The notes under the pieces are model-generated. The model made no database searches, was not told where the DNA came from, and was given only the letters and a program-made list of their open reading frames with translations. Position numbers and translations under genes: made by a program. Source: DAITPV01 sp050692555 (lineage in GTDB: Bacteria > Actinomycetota > UBA4738 > CALAEC01). From it: a stretch of DNA of 64,000 nt. Location of the stretch: the NCBI GenBank assembly GCA_050692555.1, contig JBOGVS010000003.1:1-64000 (forward strand). Direction: 5' to 3'. This document shows positions 1-8,644 of this stretch, piece by piece (the stretch's first letter is position 1; every line of letters begins with the position of its first letter).

Positions 1-1
1 C

Positions 2-2267
2 TCATGCCGGCTGGACCTCCCGGGCGGGTTCCAGGCGGACCACCGCGTTGAAGTCGGGGATCAGGGCATCGGGATCGCGCACCCCGGTGGGTAGCAGGAC
101 GTTGCCCTCCGGGAAGAACACCTGGACGTTCCCGGGCTTCATCCCGGTGACCTTAACCCGGGCCGTCATCTCGCCGTGGTCCGAGCGCACCACGACCGGG
201 TCCCCATCGGCGACCCCCAGGCGCCGGGCGTCCTCCTCCGCGACGAACACGTGGTCCCGGTGAGCCCCGGTCAGCGGGTCCTTCTTCTTGAGGACCATGG
301 TGTTGAACTGCTTCCCTCGCCGGGTGGACAGCAGGAAGCATCCGTCGGGGACGTCGACCTCCCGGGGCCGGACCGGCTGAAACCGGGCCCGGCCGTCGGC
401 CGTCGGCCGTCGGGAACCGCCACCCCTCGCACAGGCGCTCCCCGCCCCACTGCACCTGGTCGCCTTCCAGGCGGAGATGCTGGATCCCCTCGTAGGTGGG
501 GACCACCTCGGCGATCTCCCTGCGGATCGCTCCCCCGTCGGGGAACCGCACCAGGTGGGCCCGCTCCGGATCCACCCGCCCCGCCAGGTCGAGGAAGATC
601 TCCCACTCGGAGCGGACCTCGCCGGGACGGGGTCCCCGGATCTCCGGCCCGAACACGATCCGGCGCTCGGTGGTGGTCTCGGTCCCGCCGTCCCGCTGCT
701 CGTACCGCGTGGCCGCCGGCAGCAGCACCACGGTGTCGGCGGGGTCAAGCAGCATCTGAGTGGACACCACGATGTCCTGGTGGACCCGGAGCGGCACCCG
801 TTCCAGGGCCTCCCGGACGAACGTGGGGTCCGGCATGACCTCGAGGAAGTTGCCGCCGCTGGAATAGAGGACGTCGATCTCGCCCCGGTGTGAGGCTTCC
901 ACCATCTCCTGAGCGGTGAGCCCCGGCTCGGTTCCGATGTCGAAGCCGTACCGGGCGGACAGGTCCGCGGCGGACTCGGAGGTGATGGGGATGCCGCCGG
1001 GGAGGACGGTGGCGTAAGCGCCCATCTCCGCTCCTCCCTGGACGCCCGAATGGCCGCGGATCGGCATCAGCCCGGCTCCGGCCCGTCCCACGTTCCCCCG
1101 AGCGAGAGCCAGGTTCACGATGGCCCGCACGTTGTCGGATCCGAACCGGTGCTGGGTCATCCCCATTGACCACACCAGCACCGCGCTCTCTGCCGCCGCG
1201 TACATCCTGGCGAACAGGGCCATGTCCTCCCGAGACGCACCGGACCATCGCTCCAGGTCCTCGAAGCTCTGGCGGTCCAGCTCGGGCCGCAGCTCGTTCC
1301 ATCCGGAGGTGTGGTCCCGGACGAAGTCCTCGTCGATGCCTCCCTCGGCCAGGAGCACCTTGAGCACCCCGTTGAGGAACGCCACGTCGCCGCCGGTGTG
1401 GATCTGGAAGAACGCGTCGGTCATCTTGGTGCCGAACACCGCGCTCTCCACGTTCGAGGGGACCCAGTAGCGCTCCAGCCCCGGCTCCCGGTACGGGTTC
1501 ACCACCGCGACCTTGGTTCCGTGGCCTTTCCGGGCCAAATACAGGTACTTCATGAATACCGGCTGGGCGTTGGCCACGTCCGAGCCGAACAGCACCACGA
1601 GGTCGGAGTTCAGGACGTCGGTGTAGGAGATCGTGGTGGCCCCCACGCCCACCGCGGCCTTGAGCGTGGCGGTGGACGGCGCGTGGCACACCCGGGCCGC
1701 GTTGTCGACGTTGTTCGTCCCCAGGAACCGGGCCACCTTCTGGGCCACGTAGTAGACCTCGTTGGTCATCCCCCGGGACGTCAGGTAGAAGCCGATCCGG
1801 CCTGGCGCCACGCTCCGCACGCGGTCGGCCACTAGGTCCATGGCCCGGTCCCAGTTCACTCGGCGGAAGCCCGGTTCTCCCCGGCGGCGGACCATGGGGT
1901 ACGCCAGGCGGCCCAGTGCCCGGAGCTCGGCCCCGCTCTTCTTCTCGAGCGGCCCGACCTCGGCCAGGGCGTCGGGATCCATGGCCCCCATGGTGTTCAG
2001 GCGGAGGAGGTTGAGCCGGGTGGTGCACAGATGGACGCCCTTGATCGTCCAGTCCCGGAACCCCGCCACCCCCAGGGCGCAGCCATCGCACACCCCGTGC
2101 CGGAGGATCCGCCACGCATAGGGGAGCGCGTCCCGGTTCTCCCAGGCGGTCTTGAGGATCTCGCCGTAGTGGTTCGGCTTGACCTTGCCCAGCCCGTAGG
2201 GAACCGGGCTGACCCACAGGTCGGGGCGGAGCCGCTTGGGAGCCCGGGCCCGGCGATCCCTGCTCAC
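2..2267 (-). pseudogene. FdhF/YdeP-type molybdopterin oxidoreductase, frameshifted
   Basis: This is a molybdopterin-dependent oxidoreductase of the formate dehydrogenase-like FdhF/YdeP type, about 755 residues once repaired. The N-terminal part carries a Cys pair (CDGCALG) and the molybdopterin-binding core. The C-terminal dinucleotide-binding domain (FLLSTRRGKQFNTM, then DARRLGVADGDPV) continues in another frame. The break is at a 7-bp unit present three times at 391-411; two copies would restore one frame. The start is GTG at 2267, overlapping the stop of the upstream acetyltransferase (GTGA). It is the last gene of the leftward mobA-fdhD operon, which fits a molybdoenzyme needing FdhD sulfuration. 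The substrate cannot be told from sequence. Confidence 0.85.
391..411. repeat. 7-bp tandem repeat, three copies, at the fdhF frameshift
   Basis: GGCCGTC occurs three times in a row, encoding part of the PTADGR stretch on the minus strand. A change of one unit alters the frame, and the two halves of the oxidoreductase join in frame with two copies. It is a plausible slipped-strand site, or an assembly error. Confidence 0.9.
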
Positions 2268-2842
2268 CGGGACGATCTCCTGCGTATCGTCCGCCGGACC
2301 ACCGGTCGTTTCCCGCGGCGGGCCACCTCCCGGAACCCCGCCGACTCGAACAGCGGAAGGGGGCCCGTGTATGCCTCCGCTGCGGGGTAGTCCCGAACCG
2401 CCGGATCGACCGGGTAGCCCTCCACGATCTTCGCCCCACGTCGCGCGGCGTGGTCGACCGCGGCGTCGAGGAGCGCACGGGCCACCCCCTCTCCTCGGTG
2501 CCCGCGGTGGATGTAGAAGCACACGATCGACCATACCGGCCGGTCGTCCACACGCTTCAGTGTGGACGATCGCTCCAGGCGGCCGAACTCCTCCCTGGGG
2601 GCCACCGACACCCACCCCACCGGGTCGCCGTCCCGGTACGCCAGAAGCCCGGGCCTCCGACTGTCTCGCACCAGTCTGCGGAGCGCGGACCGCTTTCGAT
2701 CGGGTGCGGCCCGGTCGAAGTCCTTCGACGGCATCCGCCACCACATGCACCAGCAGTTCGAATAGGCCCCGTTCGGACCGAACAGCCGCTCGAGGTCCTT
2801 CCACCGTGAGGGGGTGATCGGGCGGACGTCGACCTCGGCCAT
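2264..2842 (-). CDS. GNAT-family N-acetyltransferase
   Basis: A 192-residue protein with a GNAT fold. The acetyl-CoA-binding pyrophosphate loop is visible as FYIHRGHRGEGVARALL, preceded by a beta strand (RPVWSIVCF) and followed by the usual FESAGFREVARR end. The N-terminal SNCWCMWWRM segment is typical of a GNAT subgroup of unknown substrate. The start ATG at 2842 overlaps the fdhD stop (ATGA) and its stop overlaps the GTG of fdhF, so it is translationally coupled between two molybdoenzyme genes. Whether it modifies that enzyme, a metabolite or something unrelated is unknown. Confidence 0.85.
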   Translation of the reverse strand: MAEVDVRPITPSRWKDLERLFGPNGAYSNCWCMWWRMPSKDFDRAAPDRKRSALRRLVRDSRRPGLLAYRDGDPVGWVSVAPREEFGRLERSSTLKRVDDRPVWSIVCFYIHRGHRGEGVARALLDAAVDHAARRGAKIVEGYPVDPAVRDYPAAEAYTGPLPLFESAGFREVARRGKRPVVRRTIRRRSSR

Positions 2843-3687
2843 CACGCTCCCAGATCCACGCGCTCGGGATGGGAGTAGACGTTGAACCCGCCGTCGCGAA
2901 CGAACCCGATCACGGTGACCCCCAGCCGCTCTCCTGCCGACACCGCCAGGCTGGAGGAGACCGCGCACACCACCGGGACCCCGGCAACCGCGGCCTTCTG
3001 CACGATCTCGAACGACAGCCGGCCGGAGACCTGGAGGACCCGGTCGTGGAGGGGCAGCCGCCCGGCCAGCAGGGCCTCACCGGCCACCTTGTCCACGGCG
3101 TTGTGGCGGCCCACGTCCTCCCGGACCGACAGCAGGTCCCCGCGCTCATCGAACAGGCCCGTGGCGTGGAGCCCGCCGGTCCGCTCGAACACCTTCTGGG
3201 ATGCCCGGAGAGCGTGCGGAAGAGCGGAGATCACCGACGCCGCGACCACCGGTCCGGTCGGTAGGGGCTCGCACCGGACCTCCACCGCATCCAGAGAGGC
3301 CTTCCCGCACAGGCCGCAGGACGACGAGACGTACGTGTTCCGCTTGAGCGCTGCGGGGTCCAGCGGCCCGGCGAGCCGGACCGTGACCACGTTGTACTCC
3401 TGATCTTCGGGGGGGAGCTCGCAATACGCCACCGTGGAGACGTCCTCCCGGTCCCGGATCACGCCTTCGGTGAGCAGGAATCCCGCGGCCAACTCGAAGT
3501 CGTGGCCGGGCGTTCGCATGGTTACCGCCGCGGCGAGGGGCTCCTGTCCCGGGCCGCCGGCGCGGATCTCCATCGGTTCCTCGGTGGCCAGGTGGTCGGG
3601 GCGCTCGCGAGCCTCACCGTCGCGAACCGCCAGCACCCGGGCCCCGGTGGCGGTCCGCCGCATCGGGGGCGTGGCCCGGAGGCTCAT
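2842..3687 (-). CDS. fdhD: Formate dehydrogenase accessory sulfurtransferase FdhD
   Basis: FdhD carries sulfur from a cysteine desulfurase to the molybdenum cofactor of formate dehydrogenases. This 281-residue protein has the diagnostic CxxC (SSCGLCGKAS, Cys124 and Cys127), the GHDFELAAGFLLTEG helix, and the REDVGRHNAVDK and SGRLSFEIVQKA motifs near the C terminus. The start is the ATG at 3687 overlapping the mobA stop (ATGA); a longer upstream reading would run into mobA. It lies in one operon with mobA and the FdhF-like enzyme, which is its expected client. Confidence 0.95.
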   Translation of the reverse strand: MSLRATPPMRRTATGARVLAVRDGEARERPDHLATEEPMEIRAGGPGQEPLAAAVTMRTPGHDFELAAGFLLTEGVIRDREDVSTVAYCELPPEDQEYNVVTVRLAGPLDPAALKRNTYVSSSCGLCGKASLDAVEVRCEPLPTGPVVAASVISALPHALRASQKVFERTGGLHATGLFDERGDLLSVREDVGRHNAVDKVAGEALLAGRLPLHDRVLQVSGRLSFEIVQKAAVAGVPVVCAVSSSLAVSAGERLGVTVIGFVRDGGFNVYSHPERVDLGA

Positions 3688-4292
3688 GGTTCCATCGCCC
3701 GCGTCAGGTCGGCCGGCTCGTCGAGATCGGCGAAGGCATCGGGTCCGGCCACGGGCCCCCACATCCGAGGGCCGGCCCAATGCACGTCGTGCGCAGCATG
3801 AAGCAGCGCCTGCATCGACCGCTCACCCTCGGCGACCAGTCTTGCTGCCAGGTCCAGCTCCGCCTCCGAGTACCGCGCGCACAGGGGCTGGGCCCGGCCC
3901 GCGGCGAAGGGCACCACGCTCGCTTCGCCTGGGATGTCCGCGAGGAATCGCAGGAGGGCCGCGGTCACGTTGGGCATGTCCACGGCCAGGACGATCGCGG
4001 GGCCCCGATGGCCCCGGGTCCGGAGCGATCGGCCGCCAGCGGCCACGGCGGCCAGCGGGCCCTGGCCCGGGGGGTCTTCCGAGACGGCGTCCAGCCCCGA
4101 ACGGCCCGGTCCCACCTCGAGGACCGGCGCACAGACCTCGCCGAGCGCCGCGGCGGCCCGATCGACCAGCCGCTGCCCGCCGACCATCAGCGTGGCCTTG
4201 TCCCGCCCCATCCGCCGGCTCGTTCCGCCGGTCAGCAGCAGGCCGGCCAGGGGCCTGGAGACGTCGGATCTGGGTCCGGGTGGTGCTCTCAC
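3684..4292 (-). CDS. mobA: Molybdenum cofactor guanylyltransferase MobA
   Basis: MobA attaches GMP to molybdopterin to form the guanine dinucleotide cofactor. The 202-residue protein starts with the nucleotidyltransferase signature LAGLLLTGGTSRRMGRDKA and has the metal-binding LAVDMPNV motif near residue 100. The start is taken as GTG at 4292 (VRAPPGP), six bases after a CACACT hexamer. It is the first gene of the leftward operon mobA-fdhD-GNAT-fdhF, divergent from the cofactor-synthesis operon that starts 25 bp away. MobA in this operon suggests that the downstream enzyme uses a bis-MGD cofactor. Confidence 0.9.
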   Translation of the reverse strand: MRAPPGPRSDVSRPLAGLLLTGGTSRRMGRDKATLMVGGQRLVDRAAAALGEVCAPVLEVGPGRSGLDAVSEDPPGQGPLAAVAAGGRSLRTRGHRGPAIVLAVDMPNVTAALLRFLADIPGEASVVPFAAGRAQPLCARYSEAELDLAARLVAEGERSMQALLHAAHDVHWAGPRMWGPVAGPDAFADLDEPADLTRAMEP

Positions 4293-4317
4293 GGCGACAG
4301 TGTGGCACGCTGCGCCG

Positions 4318-4548
4318 ATGAGCTGGCTGGAGGAGCTGGCGGCGGTCCTCGACGTGGAGCCGCTCACCGACGCGGAGCAGAGGACGGTGCTGCGGCTGGC
4401 CCGGGAGGTGGCTCACCGGACCGAGCGGGTGAACGCGCCGCTGGCCGCCTACCTGGCCGGACGGTTCGCGGCCGCCACGGATCGTCCGGATGCCGCCGGC
4501 GAGGCGTTTCGCCGGGCCGAGGGGATCCTGCCCCCTGCCGCCACCTGA
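4318..4548 (+). CDS. DUF6457-like small protein
   Basis: A 76-residue protein beginning MSWLEELAAVLDVEPLTDAEQ. It looks wholly helical, with a conserved-looking LRLAREVAHRTERVNAPLAAYLAGRF core. It resembles the short DUF6457 proteins of actinobacteria, whose role is not established. It heads the rightward molybdenum-cofactor operon, 25 bp from mobA in the opposite direction and 41 bp before the MogA-XdhC fusion. A link to cofactor handling is only inferred from this position. Confidence 0.75.
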   Translation: MSWLEELAAVLDVEPLTDAEQRTVLRLAREVAHRTERVNAPLAAYLAGRFAAATDRPDAAGEAFRRAEGILPPAAT

Positions 4549-4577
4549 GCACGCCCCCGCCGGCACCGGGGCGCGCC

Positions 4578-4583
4578 TATCAT
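4578..4583 (+). promoter_or_regulatory. Leaderless -10 element (TATCAT) for the mog-xdhC fusion
   Basis: TATCAT fits TANNNT and is followed after 6 nt by the GTG at 4590. This supports that start over the ATG three codons later. Confidence 0.5.
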
Positions 4584-4589
4584 CGGCCC

Positions 4590-5840
4590 GTGACCACGAT
4601 GCGGGCGGCCGTGCTGACGGTGAGCGACGGCGTGTCCGAGGGGGTCCGGGAGGACGCCGCGGGCGCGGCGGTGGTGGACTCGCTGGCCGAGGCGGGGTTC
4701 GAGGTGGTCCGCCGCCGGGTGGTGCCGGATGACCGGCAGGCGATCTCGGCGGGGATCCGCTCGCTGGCCGGAGTGGCAGGGTTGGTGGTGACCACCGGGG
4801 GCACGGGGCTCGGCCCTCGTGATGTCACCCCCGAGGCCACCCGCTCGGTCATCGACCGAGAGGTCCCGGGCCTGGCCGAGGCGATGCGAGCGGCGGGGCG
4901 GGCCTCAACCCCGATGGCCGACCTGTCCCGAGGGGTGGCCGGAGCGCTCGGATCCACGCTGGTGGTGAACCTGCCGGGCAGCGCCCGCGGCGCAGCCGAG
5001 AGCCTGGAAGCGGTCCTTCCGGCCCTGCCTCACGCGGTGGGGCTCCTGGCCGGGGACACCGTGCACGGGCCACACGAAGCTCCCGGGCCCCCCGACGTCA
5101 CCACCGACCTGGCCCGGCGGATCGAGCGCGGTGAAGAGGTGGTGCTGGCTACCGCGGTCCGGGTGCACGGCTCGCCGCCCTGCCGGCCGGGACAGAAGCT
5201 CCTGGTCGGAACGGGCGGTCCGCTCGGCGGGACGCTGGGATGCGCGGAGTTCGACGACGCGGCCTCGGCCGACGCGCCGGGGGTCCTGGCCTCCGGCGAG
5301 CCGGCGCTGCGGACCTACGACCACGACCTCGGCTCGGTGGAGGTGTACCTCGAGCCACACGGACCTCGTCCCCAGCTGGTGGTCCTGGGAGCTACCCCCG
5401 TGGCCCTGTGGCTCCTCCGGTGGGGGAGAGAGCTGGGGTACGACACCGCGCTGCTCGAGCCGCGGCCCGAACGAATCACCCCCGAGCACAAGGAGGGCGC
5501 GGGAGTGATCGTGGAGTCCCCGGAAGAGCTGCCGCCGGCGCCGGCCGTCGACGCCGTGCACACCGACCACGATGCGCCCTCCGTGTCCGAGCACCTGGCC
5601 GCGCTGCTTCAGGGCGGCGCCCGGTTCGTGGGGCTGATGGGCAGCCGGCGCCACGCGGGTCCCCACCTCGACGAGATCGCCCGCCTGGGGGTGGACGCCG
5701 GGCGGATCCAGACCCCTGTGGGGCTGGACGTCGGTGCCCGGACGCCGCAGGAGATCGCCCTGTCGATCCTGGCGGGCGTGCTGGCCGCGAGGACGGGACG
5801 AGCGGGCGGATGGCTCGCCGGCTCGGGGGGCCCGGCGTGA
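4590..5840 (+). CDS. MogA/MoaB-type adenylyltransferase fused to XdhC-type chaperone
   Basis: A 416-residue two-domain protein. Residues 1-150 are a MogA/MoaB molybdopterin adenylyltransferase (VLTVSDGVSEG; GGTGLGPRDVTPEAT; VNLPGSARG). Residues about 175-416 are an XdhC/CoxI-type protein, with an N-terminal VLATAVRVHGSPPCRPGQ segment and a C-terminal Rossmann domain (VVLGATPVALWLLR; FVGLMGSRRH; TPQEIALSILAGVLA). XdhC proteins bind molybdenum cofactor and help deliver it to xanthine-dehydrogenase-family enzymes. The fusion would couple activation of molybdopterin to cofactor delivery. It overlaps the next gene by GTGA. Both domains look complete. Confidence 0.9.
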   Translation: MTTMRAAVLTVSDGVSEGVREDAAGAAVVDSLAEAGFEVVRRRVVPDDRQAISAGIRSLAGVAGLVVTTGGTGLGPRDVTPEATRSVIDREVPGLAEAMRAAGRASTPMADLSRGVAGALGSTLVVNLPGSARGAAESLEAVLPALPHAVGLLAGDTVHGPHEAPGPPDVTTDLARRIERGEEVVLATAVRVHGSPPCRPGQKLLVGTGGPLGGTLGCAEFDDAASADAPGVLASGEPALRTYDHDLGSVEVYLEPHGPRPQLVVLGATPVALWLLRWGRELGYDTALLEPRPERITPEHKEGAGVIVESPEELPPAPAVDAVHTDHDAPSVSEHLAALLQGGARFVGLMGSRRHAGPHLDEIARLGVDAGRIQTPVGLDVGARTPQEIALSILAGVLAARTGRAGGWLAGSGGPA

Positions 5841-6493
5841 AGGTCCGGGTTCGTTACTTCGGGGGGCTGGCGGAACGGATCGGTCGCCGGGAGGAGACGC
5901 TGGAGCTTCCCGACGGCGCCAGCAGCTCCGACGCCTTCCGGGCGGTGTCCGATCGGCACCTCGACGCGAACGCCTGGCTGACCCGGTCGAACGTCGCGGT
6001 CAACCGGGAGGTCGTCGAGGGCCCGGGCCATCCGCTCGACGAGGGGGACGAGGTGGCGCTGCTGCCGCCCGTGTCCGGTGGCGGCGCCGCGATCCACGTG
6101 GCGCTGGGACGGCGACCCTCGGTGGAGGAGGCCCTGGCCGCGGTGGCCACACCCGAGGCGGGTGGCACCGTGGTGTTCGTGGGCACCGTCCGCGCCGACG
6201 GGGGGACGGTGGAACGGCTCGAATACAACGCGTACGTGGAGATGGCCGAGCCGGTGCTCCGGCGGATCGCCGAAGAGGCCACGGAGCGCTGGCCGCTCGG
6301 TGGAGTGGCTCTCGTCCACGGGCTGGGCCAGCTCTCGGTGGGCGAGGTGACGTTCGTGGCGGCGTGCTCGGGGCCGCATCGAGGAGAGGCCTTCGAGGCG
6401 TGCCGGTACGTGGTGGACGAGATCAAGCGCCGGGCACCGGTGTGGAAGAAGGAGATCGGGCCGAGGGGCGAGCGATGGGTGGGCCTGGAATGA
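5837..6493 (+). CDS. MoaD-MoaE fusion, molybdopterin synthase
   Basis: A 218-residue protein joining both subunits of molybdopterin synthase. Residues 1-82 are MoaD (ubiquitin-like, ending LLPPVSGGG) and residues 86-218 are MoaE (GTVVFVGTVR; YNAYVEMAEPVLRRIAEEA; CRYVVDEIKRRAPVWKKE, including the catalytic lysine region). The MoaD Gly-Gly, which must become a C-terminal thiocarboxylate, is internal here. Processing after it, as reported for mycobacterial MoaX, is likely. GTG at 5837 overlaps the upstream stop, and its own stop overlaps moeA. Confidence 0.93.
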   Translation: MKVRVRYFGGLAERIGRREETLELPDGASSSDAFRAVSDRHLDANAWLTRSNVAVNREVVEGPGHPLDEGDEVALLPPVSGGGAAIHVALGRRPSVEEALAAVATPEAGGTVVFVGTVRADGGTVERLEYNAYVEMAEPVLRRIAEEATERWPLGGVALVHGLGQLSVGEVTFVAACSGPHRGEAFEACRYVVDEIKRRAPVWKKEIGPRGERWVGLE

Positions 6494-7743
6494 CCGTTCA
6501 TGCGGAGGACCAGGAGACCGGAGCGCCGCTGGTCCCCATCGAGGAGTACCGGGCCCGGATCCTGGGGGCGGTCAAGCGACTTCCTGCCGTCGACGTTCCC
6601 CTCCGGGAAGCACACGGGCTGACCCTGGCCGAGGAGGTCCGGGCCCCGATCGACCTGCCACCGTTCGCCTCCTCGGCGATGGACGGCTTCGCGGTCCGGG
6701 CCGTCGACGTAGCGAACGCCTCGCCGGCCCGCCCGGCGGCACTTCGCATCGCCGGACGGGTGGAGATGGGGCGGCGTCCCGAGGCGGTCGTGGGCCACGA
6801 CGAGGCGGTGGCCGTTCCGACCGGGGGGATGGTCCCCGAGGGAGCCGACGCCGTGATCCCGGTGGAGCGGTGCATCGTGGAGGACGCCCGGGTGCTGGTC
6901 ACCGCGGGGGTGGAGCGCGGTCGCCACGTCCGCCCCGCGGGCGAGGACCTTCGGGCCGGGGAGGTCCTGGTGCCGGCGGGCCGCCGCCTGATGGCTCCCG
7001 ACCTGGGGCTCCTGGCGTCCGCCGGTCCCGCCTCGGTGAAGGTGGTTCGGCGGGCCCGGGTGGGGATCGTGTCAACCGGCGACGAGCTGGAGGAACCGGG
7101 AGGGCCGCTCCAGGACGGCCGGGTGTACGACGCCAACGCCTTCACCCTCCACGGAGCGGTGGTGGACGGTGGGGCGGAGCCGGTGGCCCTGGGCCGGGTC
7201 GGTGACGATGCCGCGGCGCTGCTGGAAGCGGTCCGGTCCGGGGTCGCGGACGTGGACGTGGTGGTGTCCTCCGGAGGTGTGTCGGTGGGGGAGCGCGACC
7301 CGGTCAGGGGTGCGTTCGACGGCACCGAGGTGTCGTTCGTCGACGTTGCCATGCAGCCCGGAAAGCCGCAGGCGTTCGGCATCATCGAAGGCCGCCCCTT
7401 CTTCGGGCTCCCCGGCAATCCCGCCTCGGTGTTCGTGTCTTTCGAGGTGTTCGTGCGTCCTGCCCTGATGACCATGATGGGCAGGCCGCCGTTCCGGCCC
7501 GAGGTGGAGGCCCGGCTGGCCACCGAGATCGTGGGGCCGCGGGAGAAGACGGTGCTTGCCCGGGTCCGGGTGCACCGCGAGGCGGGCGGTTGGGTGGCCG
7601 CGGCGACCGGCGGCCGCCAGTCGAATCTCCTGGGCCCCGTGTCTCGGGCCAACGGTCTGGCGATCGTGCCGGCCGGCACGGCCCGCCTGGGCTTCGGCGA
7701 TAGGTGCCGGGTGATGTTGTTCCGGGAGCCCAGCGAGCCGTGA
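6490..7743 (+). CDS. moeA: Molybdopterin molybdotransferase MoeA
   Basis: MoeA inserts molybdate into adenylylated molybdopterin. The 417-residue protein shows the family landmarks: PPFASSAMDGFAVRAVD near residue 60, the TGDELEEPG motif near 197, VSSGGVSVGERD in the MogA-like domain, and GLPGNPASVFVSFEVFVRP near 305. Its length is normal. The start ATG at 6490 overlaps the MoaD-MoaE stop and its stop overlaps the moaC GTG, so it is translationally coupled on both sides. Its substrate would come from the fused MogA domain two genes upstream. Confidence 0.97.
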   Translation: MTVHAEDQETGAPLVPIEEYRARILGAVKRLPAVDVPLREAHGLTLAEEVRAPIDLPPFASSAMDGFAVRAVDVANASPARPAALRIAGRVEMGRRPEAVVGHDEAVAVPTGGMVPEGADAVIPVERCIVEDARVLVTAGVERGRHVRPAGEDLRAGEVLVPAGRRLMAPDLGLLASAGPASVKVVRRARVGIVSTGDELEEPGGPLQDGRVYDANAFTLHGAVVDGGAEPVALGRVGDDAAALLEAVRSGVADVDVVVSSGGVSVGERDPVRGAFDGTEVSFVDVAMQPGKPQAFGIIEGRPFFGLPGNPASVFVSFEVFVRPALMTMMGRPPFRPEVEARLATEIVGPREKTVLARVRVHREAGGWVAAATGGRQSNLLGPVSRANGLAIVPAGTARLGFGDRCRVMLFREPSEP

Positions 7744-8207
7744 CCGAGCCGGAGGAACCGGCGGTCCGCATCGTCGAGGTGGGGGACAAGGACGTCACCC
7801 GGCGCGAGGCCGTGGCCGGATGCACGATCCGGATGAGCCCCGAAGCATGCGAGCGGTTGCTGACCCGGACGCCGAAGGGTGATGCCCTCGAGGCGGCAAA
7901 GGTGGCCGGGGCCATGGCCGCCAAAAGGACCCCGGACCTCTTGCCGTTCACCCACCCCGTGGCGATCACCGGGGCCGAGATCATCGCCGAGCCGGACGCC
8001 GCATCCGGGACGATCGGTTTCCGAGCCACGGTGCGAGCCATCGACCGCACGGGCGTGGAGATGGAGGCCCTCACGGCGGCGGCGGTGGCCGCGCTCTCGC
8101 TGTACGACACCGCCAAGGCGTACGACCGCGGCGCGGTGATCGGCGAGCTGCGCCTCCTGGAGAAACGCGGTGGCGCCGGGGGAGACTACCGGGCGCCGCA
8201 GGGTTAG
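7740..8207 (+). CDS. moaC: Cyclic pyranopterin monophosphate synthase MoaC
   Basis: MoaC acts with MoaA in the first step of molybdopterin synthesis, converting GTP-derived 3',8-cH2GTP into cPMP. The 155-residue protein has the KGDALEAAKVAG helix, DLLPFTHPVAIT (equivalent to the usual LIPLCHP motif) and GVEMEALTAAAVAALSLYD, which carry most catalytic positions. The start is GTG at 7740 overlapping the moeA stop. It ends the rightward cofactor operon. moaA, its partner, is not in the window. Confidence 0.95.
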   Translation: MTEPEEPAVRIVEVGDKDVTRREAVAGCTIRMSPEACERLLTRTPKGDALEAAKVAGAMAAKRTPDLLPFTHPVAITGAEIIAEPDAASGTIGFRATVRAIDRTGVEMEALTAAAVAALSLYDTAKAYDRGAVIGELRLLEKRGGAGGDYRAPQG

Positions 8208-8221
8208 CTCCCCCAGGCCGC

Positions 8222-8230
8222 GGGTAACGT
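8222..8230 (+). promoter_or_regulatory. Candidate promoter of the GlsB-like gene
   Basis: GGGTAA at 8222-8227 resembles a SigB/SigF -10, and TAACGT at 8225-8230 fits a housekeeping TANNNT -10. No convincing -35 is spaced for the former (GGTTA lies 13 nt upstream). Either could drive the stress-type gene 26-29 nt downstream. Confidence 0.3.
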
Positions 8231-8255
8231 TGGTGCGTCGACGAAGGAGGGCTGG

Positions 8256-8591
8256 ATGCTCAAGCACCGGTCGATGCTGATCCCCGTCGCCGCGCTGTCG
8301 CTGGTTGCGGCCAACGGCGACAGGATCTCCTTCAACCTGGGCTCGATCCTGTGGTACGCCCTGGTCGGGCTGGTCATCGGGGTCGTGGCCCGGTTGATCG
8401 TTCCGGGGACCACCGGGATGAGCTGGCTGGTCACCCTGGTGGTGGGCGTGCTGGGAGCCGTCATCGGCGGCTGGCTGGCAGGCGAAGTGTTCGAGGAGAC
8501 CGCGGGGGTCGACTGGATCGCCTCGATCCTGGTGGCTGTGGTTCTGGTCTGGCTGGTGAGCCGGAGCGGGTACCGCCGCCGGGTCCTATAG
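8256..8591 (+). CDS. GlsB/YeaQ/YmgE-family membrane protein
   Basis: A 111-residue integral membrane protein with the family pattern of Gly-rich helices (ALVGLVIGVVARLIVP, LVTLVVGVLGAVIGGWLAG, WIASILVAVVLVWLVS). An N-terminal hydrophobic stretch is longer than in most relatives and could be a signal or an extra helix. A strong Shine-Dalgarno (AAGGAGG, 8244-8250) lies five bases before the ATG. Family members are called stress-response or transglycosylase-associated proteins, but the biochemical role is not known. It follows moaC but looks separately transcribed. Confidence 0.85.
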   Translation: MLKHRSMLIPVAALSLVAANGDRISFNLGSILWYALVGLVIGVVARLIVPGTTGMSWLVTLVVGVLGAVIGGWLAGEVFEETAGVDWIASILVAVVLVWLVSRSGYRRRVL

Positions 8592-8631
8592 CCCGCACCG
8601 CATCGTCTGAACGGGCTCTTCGGGCCGGGCG

Positions 8632-8637
8632 TAGCAT
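8632..8637 (+). promoter_or_regulatory. Leaderless -10 element (TAGCAT)
   Basis: TAGCAT is followed by seven bases and the GTG at 8645, which sets that start for the MpaB-like gene. Confidence 0.5.
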
Positions 8638-8644
8638 TCACCTC

